NCBI GenBank assembly: GCA_005223125.1
Contig: NJBH01000027.1
Coordinates: forward strand, 1-53,446
Length of the DNA: 53,446 nt
From: Promethearchaeota archaeon Loki_b32
GTDB lineage: Archaea; Asgardarchaeota; Lokiarchaeia; Sigyniarchaeales; SOKP01
Direction of reading: 5' to 3'
The first letter of the stretch is position 1. Every line of letters begins with the position of its first letter. Below, in pieces: positions 16,839 through 26,032 of the stretch. Below the pieces are notes generated by a model that saw only the letters and a program-made list of their open reading frames with translations, did no database searches and was not told the origin of the DNA. A program made the position numbers and the translations under genes.

Positions 16839-18584
16839 ATGGAACCTCGATATAATAAAATCTCTGAACAGTTATCAAATAAATTTAAGAAAATTGTTGG
16901 AGAAAGGTTTTTTTCTAATAAATTTGAAGTTAGATGGACTTATGCTTTTGGAGGTTCAATTTTTAATAAAGATTGGGTTCCAGACTTGATATTAATTCCA
17001 CAAAATTCTAAGCAAATTTCTGAAATATTAAAATTATCAAATAAGAATAATATCCCAGTAACTCCTCGAGGAAGCGGTACAAGTTTATCCTCTGGTTCAT
17101 TAAGTCCCTACGGGGGAATCATTTTAGATTTGAGTCAGATGAAAGAAATACTTACAATAAATATTGAAAATAACTTTGTAGAAGTTGAGCCTGGAGTAAT
17201 ATGTGATGAGTTAAATGAAATTTTGAAACCCTACGGATACTTTTTTCCCCCGGATCCAGGATCAAGTTCTGTTGCTACTATAGGGGGAATGGTCGCGAGT
17301 AATGCTGGAGGTATACAAGCATTTAAATACGGGGTTACTAAAAATTATGTAATGTATTTAGAAGTTGTATTACCAGATGGACAGATTTTGAACTTAGGTT
17401 CAAAAGTCTTAAAATCTGTATCTTCATATAATATTAAAGACCTACTTATCGGTTCTGAAGGCACATTAGGGGTTATTACGAAAATTGGTTTAAGAATCAG
17501 ACCTTTACCAAAAACAAGAAAATTAGGTTTGTTTATTTTTAAAAATGTTGATGATTTGAAAGATGCAGTTATAGAATTAAGACGCAAGGGGATTGTACCC
17601 AATTTGCTAGAATTCATGGATAAACTGATCTTAAAAGCAGTTACAGAATATTTAGGTGGTGAATTTATAGATTTTCCAAATGGATATGTATTATTAGCTG
17701 AAGTAGATGGAAATTCTACACGAGAAGTTGATGAAGAATTCGCTATTATGTTTGATATCATTATCCAAAAAGACCCCATATTTCATAAAGTAGCTATGAA
17801 CGAAGAGGAAAGAGAAAGATTAATCCTAGCAAGGAAGGCTAATCTTCCAGCGCTCTCAAGAGTTAGGCCAAATACATGTGTAGAAGATTGTACAATTCAA
17901 ATATCACAATTTTCTGATGTTATTAAAAAAATTGAAGATATTCCCAATAAAATAAATGCTAAAAATTTATTAGTTGCAATTATTTGTCATATGGAGGGAA
18001 ATTTGCATCCTACATTTTTGTTTAATGAAAATGATGAACAAGATGTAAAAGATTTTGAAAAGGCAATAGATTACTTATATAGAGAAATAATAATTCCCGC
18101 AGGGGGGACCTTAACGGGTGAACATGGAATTGGTAAAACAAAAACACCATATTTAGAACTCGAACATGACTCAAATGTAATAAATTTGATGGCAAAAATT
18201 AAAAAACTCTTTGATCCGAATATGATCTTAAATCCTGGGATTGGAAAAGGGGACAATCGAGCCATAATTACTAAAAATGAAAAACGTACCTTAAGAACAC
18301 AGACTGATAAAATATTAGAATTAAAATGTATGAGATGTGGGTTTTGTATTTCATGTCCATCTAGAATTAATCATTTCTTAGAGACTTATAGTCCAAGAGG
18401 ACGATTAAGTCTTTTAAATGGATTGGTTCATGGTGATTTGGAATTAAATGATTTAATCATTGACGTATTACATACTTGCACTTTATGTGGGCTTTGTCAA
18501 ATTAAATGTCCTGCTGGTGTTAATACAATAGAAATATTTGAAAAAGCCAGAGAAATTATTCATAAAAGAAGCGAAAAATCATGA
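16839..18584 (+). CDS. GlcD-type FAD oxidase fused to a ferredoxin-like domain
   Basis: A 581-residue 2-hydroxyacid (D-lactate or glycolate) dehydrogenase. The N-terminal PCMH FAD-binding domain has TPRGSGTSLSSGSLSP and PDPGSSSVATIGGMVASNAG. The C-terminal substrate domain ends in the family motif GEHGIGKTKTPYLELE, then FDPNMILNPG. An added C-terminal part of about 95 residues has two cysteine groups, CMRCGFCISCP and CTLCGLCQIKCP, which fit two [4Fe-4S] clusters like the first part of GlcF. The fusion lets the flavoprotein pass electrons on directly. Its last four bases overlap the start of the LarA-family gene (ATGA), so the pair is translationally coupled. Confidence 0.9.
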   Translation: MEPRYNKISEQLSNKFKKIVGERFFSNKFEVRWTYAFGGSIFNKDWVPDLILIPQNSKQISEILKLSNKNNIPVTPRGSGTSLSSGSLSPYGGIILDLSQMKEILTINIENNFVEVEPGVICDELNEILKPYGYFFPPDPGSSSVATIGGMVASNAGGIQAFKYGVTKNYVMYLEVVLPDGQILNLGSKVLKSVSSYNIKDLLIGSEGTLGVITKIGLRIRPLPKTRKLGLFIFKNVDDLKDAVIELRRKGIVPNLLEFMDKLILKAVTEYLGGEFIDFPNGYVLLAEVDGNSTREVDEEFAIMFDIIIQKDPIFHKVAMNEEERERLILARKANLPALSRVRPNTCVEDCTIQISQFSDVIKKIEDIPNKINAKNLLVAIICHMEGNLHPTFLFNENDEQDVKDFEKAIDYLYREIIIPAGGTLTGEHGIGKTKTPYLELEHDSNVINLMAKIKKLFDPNMILNPGIGKGDNRAIITKNEKRTLRTQTDKILELKCMRCGFCISCPSRINHFLETYSPRGRLSLLNGLVHGDLELNDLIIDVLHTCTLCGLCQIKCPAGVNTIEIFEKAREIIHKRSEKS

Positions 18585-19864
18585 AACTAGATTATGGAAA
18601 AACGGGTATTGAAATAAATCTTGATCCAGAATGGAATGTAACCATCTTTCACCCTCTAAAAAAGAACCCTATTGAGAACCCTATTGAAAGAATTAAAGAA
18701 TCAATTAATAATCCAGTAGATAGTCCATCTCTTAAAGAGATAGTAAAAAATAAAGGTGATATAAAGTCAGTGTGTATTGTAGCAAGTGATGCAACGCGAC
18801 CAGTTCCCTCACATCTAATTCTTGAAGCATTAATAGCGGAACTAAATATTTATGGAATTGAAGATGAAAAAATAATGATTCTAATTTCCACAGGATTACA
18901 TCGTAATTCTCGTGAAGAGGAATTGGAACGAATATTAGGAGAGAATCTAAAAAAGAGAATTAAAGTAATTGATCATATAGCAACTGATGAAAATTCATTG
19001 ATCAGGGTAGGAATAACAGCCGATAATCATCCAATTTTAATAAACAAACATTATATTGAAGCAGATTTAAAAATCCTAACGGGTTATGTCGAACCACACT
19101 TCTTCTTTGGATTTGCGGGAGGAAGAAAATCTTTATTTCCAGGAATAGGTGGGGCAAAAATAATTCAAAATAATCATTCTGCTGAAAATATTGCATCTCC
19201 ATTCGCTCGATTTGGAACTTATAAAGAAAATCCACTACATAAAAATTCAATTGAAATATCCAAAAAAGTTGGAATAGATTTCATTGTAAATGTATGTATT
19301 AATGAACAACATGACATAATTCAAGTAGCTTCTGGAGATTTTGAGAAAGCTCATGAAATCCTTGTAAGTTATCAGTTAAAACATGTATTTAGAGAAATTA
19401 GTAAACCATACGATATTGTAATATGTGGAAACGGAGGTTATCCCTTAGATCTTAATTTATACCAAGCTGTAAAGAGTATGGCTATTGGAGAAATGGCGGT
19501 TAAAGAAGGAGGAACGATTATTTCTGTAAATGAGTGTACTGATGGTGTAGGGTTTGGACAAGATAAGTTTAAGGAATTAATTTTTTCGGGTATGAAACCT
19601 AAGGAAATCTATAATAAAATTCTAAATAAGGAAATTATTGTCTCAGATCAATGGGAAATTCAGATTTTAACTCGAATTCTTATGAAGGCTGATATATATG
19701 TGATATCAAAATTAAATGAAGATGAGATTGGTAATATTGGATTGAAACATGCGAAAACTGTTGAGGACGCTATTAGAAACTGTTTAAAGAAACATCAGTC
19801 AGATTCTTCTATTCTAATTTTACCTAATGGCCCCCAAGTACTCCCTTTATTGAAGGAATCATAG
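18581..19864 (+). CDS. larA: LarA-family nickel-pincer 2-hydroxyacid racemase/epimerase
   Basis: LarA-family protein of 427 residues, the family's usual length. The residues that hold the nickel-pincer nucleotide in the Lactobacillus enzyme are all present: Lys183 in GFAGGRKSLFPG (forms the thioamide link), His107 in TGLHR, His173 in VEPHFF and His199 in NNHS. It should interconvert D and L isomers of lactate or another 2-hydroxyacid. The LarB/C/E genes that make the cofactor are not in the window. It is coupled by a four-base ATGA overlap to the GlcD-FeS gene, which suggests that the racemase supplies the correct isomer to the stereospecific dehydrogenase. Substrate specificity within this broad family is uncertain. 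Confidence 0.88.
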   Translation: MKLDYGKTGIEINLDPEWNVTIFHPLKKNPIENPIERIKESINNPVDSPSLKEIVKNKGDIKSVCIVASDATRPVPSHLILEALIAELNIYGIEDEKIMILISTGLHRNSREEELERILGENLKKRIKVIDHIATDENSLIRVGITADNHPILINKHYIEADLKILTGYVEPHFFFGFAGGRKSLFPGIGGAKIIQNNHSAENIASPFARFGTYKENPLHKNSIEISKKVGIDFIVNVCINEQHDIIQVASGDFEKAHEILVSYQLKHVFREISKPYDIVICGNGGYPLDLNLYQAVKSMAIGEMAVKEGGTIISVNECTDGVGFGQDKFKELIFSGMKPKEIYNKILNKEIIVSDQWEIQILTRILMKADIYVISKLNEDEIGNIGLKHAKTVEDAIRNCLKKHQSDSSILILPNGPQVLPLLKES

Positions 19865-20057
19865 TCAAATACATACACATACAGGATATTATTACCAAAT
19901 ATTTTTATACTATATGGAACGCTTTCTATATCTTCATCAGTAGTACTTTTTTTTCGACTGTAGACTACAAAAAACGCAACATTCATTTACTTATAATTTA
20001 TAATTCCCACTAAATACCCATATTTCGTCCGTTCGTGGACATATCACAAATTTGTAT

Positions 20058-20074
20058 GGAAAAGCTTTTATATA
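20058..20074 (+). promoter_or_regulatory. BRE and TATA box of the TFB gene
   Basis: GGAAAAG (BRE-like, purine then A-rich) followed directly by CTTTTATATA, a textbook archaeal TATA element. Transcription should start about 25 bases downstream, near 20097, giving an unusually long leader of roughly 175 bases before the TFB ATG. The 409-base spacer 19865-20273 otherwise holds the palindrome at 20112-20137 and two weaker inverted repeats: TGATCA...GCAT against ATGC..TGATCA at 20173-20209, and CAATAT-CCC-ATATTG just after it. Confidence 0.65.
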
Positions 20075-20111
20075 GTGGAATAACAATTAGTGACATAACT
20101 CATAAATAGAC

Positions 20112-20137
20112 ATATTATATTTTAAAAAATATAATAT
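20112..20137. repeat. Perfect 12-base inverted repeat in the TFB leader
   Basis: ATATTATATTTT, two central A bases, then AAAATATAATAT. The arms match perfectly over 12 bases. It lies about 15 bases downstream of the expected transcription start, where a bound protein would block RNA polymerase, so it could be an autoregulatory operator. AT-richness means that chance is not excluded. Confidence 0.45.
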
Positions 20138-20273
20138 TTATAATTTAGAACAAATAATAATTTATGCTAAACTGATCATTTGCATCACAGTACAAAAATG
20201 CGTTGATCAATATCCCATATTGGTTATTATTAATGCTGAAGATGAGTAATAATATAGTAAAAAGTGAACAGAA

Positions 20274-21203
20274 ATGAGCTATAAAGATAGATTACGTTCA
20301 ACCAAAACCGAGTCGGAAGAACTTAGCAGTAGTTCAGATGCTCAATGTTGCAGTAATCCTAGTATTGAATCAAGAGATGGCGATAATGTATGCTTGAATT
20401 GTGGTATGAGTTATGGACGCAATTTAGTTGGAAACGAGCGTAGAGCGTACACAATAGAAGAAGTGAATAAGAGGAGGCGCACTGAACCTCGTTGGAGGGA
20501 ATTTGGGCCACGGACAATGTTGCCTAATTCAAAAATCGATTCTAAAGGTCGACTTATAAATGCACGTGGTAAAACATTATTTTCAAGATTATCCAAAATT
20601 CAAAATTCATTAATTTCAAGTATAGAAAGAAATTTCTGGGAAGCAAAACCAAAACTCAAAATGCTAACCAGTAAAATGAATATACCTGAATACATTAAAG
20701 AAACAGCATGGAAGATTTATTCAGTAGTAGCAAAGAAGAAATTGACGATGGGGAGATCTATCGATGGTTTCATTGCTGCCGCGTTATATGCTGCAATTCG
20801 AGTCCATGAATTCCCAAGGTTACTTGAAGAAGTTTGTGAAGCCTCTATGACCCCAAGAAGAACTGTACATCGTTCATTAGGCATGATCGTTAAGGAAGTA
20901 TTGTCCGAACTTGGACTTAAGTATCGGCCTATCACGGCAGAGCAATTGGTATTTCGGTTCGGGAACGACCTCGGTTTACCAATGGAAACACAGAAACATG
21001 CAATTAATATGCTTGTTGAAGCTTCCAGAAACGGATTATTACGAACTGGTAAAGATCCTAAAGGTTTAGCCGCAAGTGTAATTTATATGGCAGCAAAAGC
21101 AGGAAATTGCCGAAAGACTCAAGCAGAAGTATCAGAAGTGGCAAAAGTCACAGAAGTGACATTGCGAAGTCGGTCTAAGCAAATAAGAAACAAATTATCA
21201 TAA
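20274..21203 (+). CDS. tfb: Transcription initiation factor B (TFB)
   Basis: Archaeal TFIIB homologue of 309 residues that bridges TBP, BRE DNA and RNA polymerase. In order: an N-terminal zinc ribbon (about 24-45), the B-reader/linker (RRTEPRWREFGPRTMLP, about 66-85), and two cyclin-like repeats (about 115-205 and 215-305), the second ending in the helix-turn-helix VTEVTLRSRSKQIRNKL. The ribbon is atypical: the first ligand pair reads C-C-S-N-P where TFIIB has C-P-N-H-P, so the histidine ligand is Asn28, and Cys25/Cys26 must supply the ligands with Cys40 and Cys43. This could be one of several TFB paralogues. It has a long leader with inverted repeats. Confidence 0.93.
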   Translation: MSYKDRLRSTKTESEELSSSSDAQCCSNPSIESRDGDNVCLNCGMSYGRNLVGNERRAYTIEEVNKRRRTEPRWREFGPRTMLPNSKIDSKGRLINARGKTLFSRLSKIQNSLISSIERNFWEAKPKLKMLTSKMNIPEYIKETAWKIYSVVAKKKLTMGRSIDGFIAAALYAAIRVHEFPRLLEEVCEASMTPRRTVHRSLGMIVKEVLSELGLKYRPITAEQLVFRFGNDLGLPMETQKHAINMLVEASRNGLLRTGKDPKGLAASVIYMAAKAGNCRKTQAEVSEVAKVTEVTLRSRSKQIRNKLS

Positions 21204-21371
21204 AAAGCAAGTTGCAGTAAAGAGATAACCCAATTTCGAACGATTAGATTAATTTTTTTATTTTTTTCTTTTTCTTAATATTTTATTTTGATGTTCATGA
21301 ATTAACCTTATTAGTGGAATTTGATATTATTTTTATAGTAGGAACCTTAAAAAAGATAGATATGATAAGAA

Positions 21372-21851
21372 ATGAGTTGGCGAAATATATATGAAAAATT
21401 TGATGAAATGATCGCAAGATATAATATGGATGAGATTGATGATAGAAATTTCATTAATTTCTTGACAACTTTAAGTCGAATGTGTGAAAGTTTCTTAAAT
21501 GATGGAAAAGTAAACTATTATGAACTAATATTGACACCTGTATTGAATGGCTTAGAAAGTGATAATTGGGTTTTTAAAAATCAATCTAAAACAATCGTGA
21601 GAAGGGTAGGAACATATTTAGAACGGAGTGATTTTATGTTTTATCCTTTTGCTTTACATTTCTTAGAGAATGTCTATAATCATGGGGGAGAGACGTATAT
21701 GACTGACTATTTTAAAGTAATATCTAAGAAATTAAAAGTCAAATATGGGAAAAAGATAACAGAAGAATATCGTTTTTTAAGCGGTTCCGATAAATATTAT
21801 AAGAAGAATAAAATTAATTATAAGGATGAGTACATTTTTCGGGAATTTTAA
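21372..21851 (+). CDS. Unknown small helical protein
   Basis: Not recognised. The 159 residues are mostly helical and soluble, without cysteine clusters or membrane segments. The middle part (YYELILTPVLNGLESDNWVFKNQSKTIVRRVGTYLE and the following FMFYPFALHFLENVY) resembles HEAT-like helical hairpins, and the C-terminus is Lys/Tyr-rich. The ATG lies about 170 bases after TFB and 93 bases before another unknown helical protein on the same strand; the three may be expressed together but nothing proves it. Confidence 0.55.
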   Translation: MSWRNIYEKFDEMIARYNMDEIDDRNFINFLTTLSRMCESFLNDGKVNYYELILTPVLNGLESDNWVFKNQSKTIVRRVGTYLERSDFMFYPFALHFLENVYNHGGETYMTDYFKVISKKLKVKYGKKITEEYRFLSGSDKYYKKNKINYKDEYIFREF

Positions 21852-21943
21852 TAATTGGTTATTTATTAGGAGGAATTTTGTCCGCGTTTCTTTAGGAGAA
21901 AAATAACATTATATAGGAGTATTTTTATCTTTTTTTTAGACGA

Positions 21944-22684
21944 ATGAGCTATATAGAAAAAAAATATCGGCTTAAGATCAATGAAATTTTCGAAGATTTA
22001 CCAATTTTAGAAAATTATTTAATTGAACTGTTGAACAGAAATTCTATCAAAGTTATTAATGAGATAGCTAGCGTTTGCGCTAAATTTAATAAGAGTATTA
22101 ATCTAATTCTTAAAAAGTATTATCCTGAAATAAAAGAAATGAAAGATAAACTAGAAATAAAATCATTCTTAAAATTCTATTATGAATTGATTGCTAAGTT
22201 GACAGATTTAGTTAGAAACATAATAAACTTTCAAAAAATTGATCCAGAATACTATGATAAGTTAATTGAGTTCATAGATAATAAGGAAACGTTAATTAAT
22301 GGAAAATATAAAACCATATGTACTAAAGAATTAACTGCTTTTTATGATCCAACCTCACGTGCAAATTTAGAGAAAATAATATCAGAAAAATTCTTGATGA
22401 AAAGTAAGCAATATTTTACAATTGGTTCATTAGAGGAAGAAATAAAGAAAATTGCTAAAATTGCTGGTGCCAATCAAGTATTAATATTACCCGTTGAGGA
22501 ATCATATAGAAAGGAATTGGAATCAGCAGAGTCTATAATTAGTTACACAGTTTTGGATGATAAAGATAAAAAGATTCTCCATAAAATTGGAACAGAACTT
22601 AAGCAATATTTAGAGTCAAAAAATTATAATGTAGTAGTTAAACCAAGTTTTATAATTACTAATGCAAAACTATTTTCTGATTAA
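21944..22684 (+). CDS. Unknown 246-residue protein
   Basis: Not recognised. Residues about 1-150 look all-helical, with many Ile and Leu spaced as in helical bundles. Residues about 160-246 alternate strands and helices (AGANQVLILPVEESYRKEL, then YTVLDDKDKKILHKIGTELKQYLESKNYNVVVKPSFIITNAKL), which suggests a small alpha/beta domain. No catalytic motif is evident. AGGAG upstream (near 21915) is rather far for a ribosome site. It lies 90 bases upstream of ProS on the same strand. Confidence 0.5.
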   Translation: MSYIEKKYRLKINEIFEDLPILENYLIELLNRNSIKVINEIASVCAKFNKSINLILKKYYPEIKEMKDKLEIKSFLKFYYELIAKLTDLVRNIINFQKIDPEYYDKLIEFIDNKETLINGKYKTICTKELTAFYDPTSRANLEKIISEKFLMKSKQYFTIGSLEEEIKKIAKIAGANQVLILPVEESYRKELESAESIISYTVLDDKDKKILHKIGTELKQYLESKNYNVVVKPSFIITNAKLFSD

Positions 22685-22773
22685 AATTAATAAGATGTCT
22701 TGAATAAGTCTTAAAATAAGAAGTATTCTCATAAAGTATATAATTTTTGAATTATTATATTTGATGATTTTCT

Positions 22774-24249
22774 ATGGCAAAAAAGAAAAAGGAAGCACCT
22801 ATAACGGGAATAACAGTTTCAAAAGAAGAAGATTTTTCAGCTTGGTATACTGAATTAATTAATAAAGCAGAGTTAGCGGATATAAGGTATAATGTAAAAG
22901 GTTTTGTTGTTTATAGAGAATGGGCTACAATTACAATAAAGAAAATGTATGCAAAGTATGAAGAATTATTAGAAAAGAATGGTCATTTGCCGCTTATTAT
23001 GCCATCTCTTATACCTGAATCAAATTTTCTTTTAGAATCGCAACACGTGGAGGGTTTTGCTCCTGAAGTATTTTGGGTTACTGAAGCAGGTAGCTCCGGT
23101 GAATTAACTGAGAGACTAGCTTTACGTCCCACAAGTGAAACTGCTTTATATAAAATGTATCCATTATGGATTCGAAGTTATAAAGATCTGCCATTTAAAA
23201 GGTACCTATCGTGTCAAGTTTGGCGATATGAAACAAAAATGACAAGACCTTTTTTTAGAGGAAGAGAATTTCATTGGATTGAGTCTCATAATGTTTTCTC
23301 TACAATGGAAGGCGCAATGGATCAAGTTAAAGAAGATATGGAAATGACGTATCAAATGCTTCAAGATGAATTTGGAATACCAATAATCTTTTTTGAAAGA
23401 CCACAGTGGGATAAATTTGCTGGAGCAGTCTCTACATACGCAGCAGATGCCCTAATGGGTTCAGGAAAAGTGCTTCAGCAACCTTCAACACATCTTCTTG
23501 GCCAAAACTTTTCAAAACCTTTTAATATAAAGTTTATTGATAAAGATGGCAAAGAAAAGTATGGTTATCAAACTTGCTATGGCCCTGCAATAAGTAGAAT
23601 CTATGGCGCAATGATTGCATATCTAGGTGATGATAAAGGATTAATTCTCCCTTTCGATATAGCACCTGTTCAAATAGCTATTATTCCAATTCTCTATAAG
23701 GGAAAAGAAGAACAAGTCTTAGAAAAAAGTCGTGAAGTATTTGAAAAATTAAAGAAAAAATATATTGTTAAGATCGATGGTTCTGATGAATCAGTTGGAA
23801 GTAAATTTTATTATTGGGAATTGAAAGGGGTTCCATTAAGAATTGAGATCGGACCAAAAGACGTAGAAAATCAGCAATTAGTTATCGTCAAGAGACATGA
23901 TGGAAAGAAGTTTACCATCAAAGAAGATGATTTAATAAATAAAGTTGATGAACTTGCTCAAAACTATACCAAAGAGATAAAAGAGAAATCTTTGGTTGAT
24001 TTCGAAGCTCAAATCGAGATTACTTATGAAAAAGATGCCGCAATTGAAGCAATTAACAATGGTAAAATTGTTTGTTGTGGTTTTTGCTCAATTGACATGG
24101 ATGCTTACCAATGTGCAGAAGTGGTTGAAAAAGAAACCGGAGGAGAAGTTCGTGGAAAACGAGTTGATGAAGAAAAACATGAATTCACCACTTGTCTGAT
24201 ATGTGGAAAGCCTGCTGGATGTACTGTTTATATCGCTAAAAGTTATTAA
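22774..24249 (+). CDS. proS: Prolyl-tRNA synthetase, archaeal/eukaryotic type
   Basis: Class II aminoacyl-tRNA synthetase charging tRNA-Pro, 491 residues. The core has RPTSETALYKMYPLWIRSY, the motif 2 loop FRGREFHWIESH, and the motif 3 region ISRIYGAMIAYLGDDKG. The anticodon-binding domain starts near residue 300 (LPFDIAPVQIAIIPI). The C-terminal domain carries a zinc site (CCGFC...CLICG) and ends in a Tyr, as in the eukaryotic and archaeal ProS3 group. There is no bacterial editing insertion. The start is ATG at 22774, fitting the usual N-terminal length. It is not fused to GluRS as in eukaryotes. Confidence 0.96.
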   Translation: MAKKKKEAPITGITVSKEEDFSAWYTELINKAELADIRYNVKGFVVYREWATITIKKMYAKYEELLEKNGHLPLIMPSLIPESNFLLESQHVEGFAPEVFWVTEAGSSGELTERLALRPTSETALYKMYPLWIRSYKDLPFKRYLSCQVWRYETKMTRPFFRGREFHWIESHNVFSTMEGAMDQVKEDMEMTYQMLQDEFGIPIIFFERPQWDKFAGAVSTYAADALMGSGKVLQQPSTHLLGQNFSKPFNIKFIDKDGKEKYGYQTCYGPAISRIYGAMIAYLGDDKGLILPFDIAPVQIAIIPILYKGKEEQVLEKSREVFEKLKKKYIVKIDGSDESVGSKFYYWELKGVPLRIEIGPKDVENQQLVIVKRHDGKKFTIKEDDLINKVDELAQNYTKEIKEKSLVDFEAQIEITYEKDAAIEAINNGKIVCCGFCSIDMDAYQCAEVVEKETGGEVRGKRVDEEKHEFTTCLICGKPAGCTVYIAKSY

Positions 24250-24377
24250 TGAAAATTAATCATCAATACCTATTTGTAACAAACTAATTATACAGTAATC
24301 AATAATAATTAGTTTTGTATTTTAGCTTTCTAATTACTAAAGCTAGTATTAAATTCTATCAAAGACTAGAAAATAAT

Positions 24378-24554
24378 ATGGCAACTAAAGATAAAGTTTT
24401 AAACGTTTTTAAAAATACTGATAAGCCTTTACGCCCTGGTGAAATTGCTGAACAAACAGGTATTGAATCAAAGGAAGTATCTAAAATCATAAAAGAATTA
24501 CGTGAAGAAGGAACAGTTTTTTCTCCTAAACGATGCTATTATGCATTAAAATAA
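24378..24554 (+). CDS. Small winged-helix DNA-binding protein
   Basis: A 58-residue protein that is a bare winged helix: helix KDKVLNVFKNT, helix LRPGEIAEQTG, recognition helix ESKEVSKIIKELREEG, then a short wing TVFSPKRCYYALK. The frame is open 21 codons further upstream (24315), but that part has no start context. The ATG at 24378 begins exactly at the domain, as in many archaeal MarR/ArsR-like mini-regulators. It probably binds DNA as a dimer; targets unknown. It follows ProS by about 130 bases. Confidence 0.72.
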   Translation: MATKDKVLNVFKNTDKPLRPGEIAEQTGIESKEVSKIIKELREEGTVFSPKRCYYALK

Positions 24555-24670
24555 AGGTTTATTATCATTTCACTTTATTTTTAATTTAATCCTTTTTATA
24601 ACATTATAATAGTGAGTTTATCTTTTGTAGTATCATATTTTATATTAAAAAAAAGAAAAATATTGGGGCT

Positions 24671-24835
24671 TCAATGAGAATAATGAAGTGGCGTAAATTT
24701 TTCTTCATGTTCTTTAATAAATTTAGTTTCTGTATTAATGTAACCGCAATTCTCACATTTTACAGTTTTTGGCGGGAAATAGTTCAAGACTTTAGGTAGT
24801 TTCATTGAAGCACAATTAGGACAATAATAATACAT
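24671..24835 (-). CDS. 54-residue zinc-ribbon protein
   Basis: A short gene on the minus strand beginning ATG TAT TAT TAT. The product has two zinc knuckles, YYCPNCAS and VKCENCGY, 22 residues apart, then a charged tail ending HYSH. Such small ribbons are common in archaea as nucleic-acid or protein binders. Its codon pattern and clean zinc spacing support it being real. It is convergent with the winged-helix gene and divergent from the MBL gene. The rest of the spacer 24555-25040 shows nothing else convincing. Confidence 0.68.
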   Translation of the reverse strand: MYYYCPNCASMKLPKVLNYFPPKTVKCENCGYINTETKFIKEHEEKFTPLHYSH

Positions 24836-25040
24836 TTTTTATAACCCTTTGATTCAAACTATTATTATCTTAACTTAATGTTTTTAAATACCATTAAAAA
24901 GTCCTATAATTTAATAATGAAGGAAATCTCAGCAAGGTCTTATTTTGCACATGTAGTTTTAATTGAAGTATATAATAATCCGAAAATTTAATTGATAAAA
25001 ATTCTTTTACTTTTTAAAATTGCTGAATGATTGATTTTTA

Positions 25041-25943
25041 ATGGAAGAATTTGTTCAACATATTTCTGAAGAGTTTAAGAATATCTTTTTTATAAAAGGA
25101 GCAAATAATGGAAGATATCCCTTTTCCCACTCTTTGCTTATTGATGATTTTTTGATTGATACAGGGATTTCAAGCAGACTTTTGAGAAAATTAAAGCGAA
25201 ATTTTCAATTAAAAAATATATTACTGAGTCATTGGCACGAAGATCATATATCTGGAAATAGATTGCTCCCATCAGCAAAATTCTATATTCATACTAATGA
25301 TAAAATGCTGGTTCAAAACGTTGATAGATTTGATGAGTTTTATGGTGTTTCAAATACTCCAGCTGCTAATGAGTTTGAATGGCTAATGGATAGCTTAAAA
25401 CTGATTAATACGAAAATAGAAAGAGTTTATAAAGATAAAGAAACTGTGTCTGTTGGAGATGATTATCAAATAGAAATTATACATACACCAGGACATACAG
25501 CAGGACATTGCGCGTTTATAGAACTTAATTCTAAAATTGCATTTTTAGCTGATATTGATCTAACTAAATTTGTATTCTATGCGGGAAATGATTCAAATCT
25601 TATTCAGTTCGAAGAATCTATCGAAAAATTAAAGCAAATTGACATGGAAATAGCGGTTACTGGACATCGAGGAGTAATTAGAGGAGAAAAGAACATAAAA
25701 AAAGAATTAGATGACTATAAATCAATTATACATAAGAGAGATGAAAGAGTTCTATCATATCTCTCCAATTCTAAACCTATCTTTTTAGATGATTTAAAGG
25801 GGAAAAATCTAATATATAAGTACTATAGTGAATTCAAGCAGTATGAGATTATCGCTGAATTGATAATGATTCAAAAACATTTCGATAAATTTCTTGAAAA
25901 AAAACTAGTTATAACAAAAAATAATGGCTTTATCTTGAATTAA
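25041..25943 (+). CDS. MBL-fold metallo-hydrolase
   Basis: Metallo-beta-lactamase-fold enzyme of 300 residues. The metal motif is His64-x-His66-x-Asp68-His69 (SHWHEDHI), followed by HTPGHTAGHCAFIE (third-histidine region), LADIDL (bridging Asp) and TGHRG (last His), so both metal sites look complete. The C-terminal 80 residues, with a helical KRDERVLSYL segment, resemble the LACTB2/glyoxalase-II-like branch with a winged-helix-like extension. The substrate, RNA or thioester, cannot be told. Monocistronic by spacing. Confidence 0.85.
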   Translation: MEEFVQHISEEFKNIFFIKGANNGRYPFSHSLLIDDFLIDTGISSRLLRKLKRNFQLKNILLSHWHEDHISGNRLLPSAKFYIHTNDKMLVQNVDRFDEFYGVSNTPAANEFEWLMDSLKLINTKIERVYKDKETVSVGDDYQIEIIHTPGHTAGHCAFIELNSKIAFLADIDLTKFVFYAGNDSNLIQFEESIEKLKQIDMEIAVTGHRGVIRGEKNIKKELDDYKSIIHKRDERVLSYLSNSKPIFLDDLKGKNLIYKYYSEFKQYEIIAELIMIQKHFDKFLEKKLVITKNNGFILN

Positions 25944-26032
25944 TAATAATAAAAAAATAGTTTTTATTCGAATATAGAATAATTGGATAAGAGATCTAAT
26001 AACTTTTTTTTATATATATTATTTATAAAACT

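Noticed and set aside
17345-17779. Long open frame on the minus strand inside the GlcD-like gene
   Set aside because: It is a shadow of a well-supported gene with complete family motifs; the opposite frame has no recognisable protein.
24900-24990. Possible 24-codon peptide beginning ATGAAGGAAATC
   Set aside because: Too short, with no ribosome site or composition signal, and indistinguishable from chance in AT-rich DNA.
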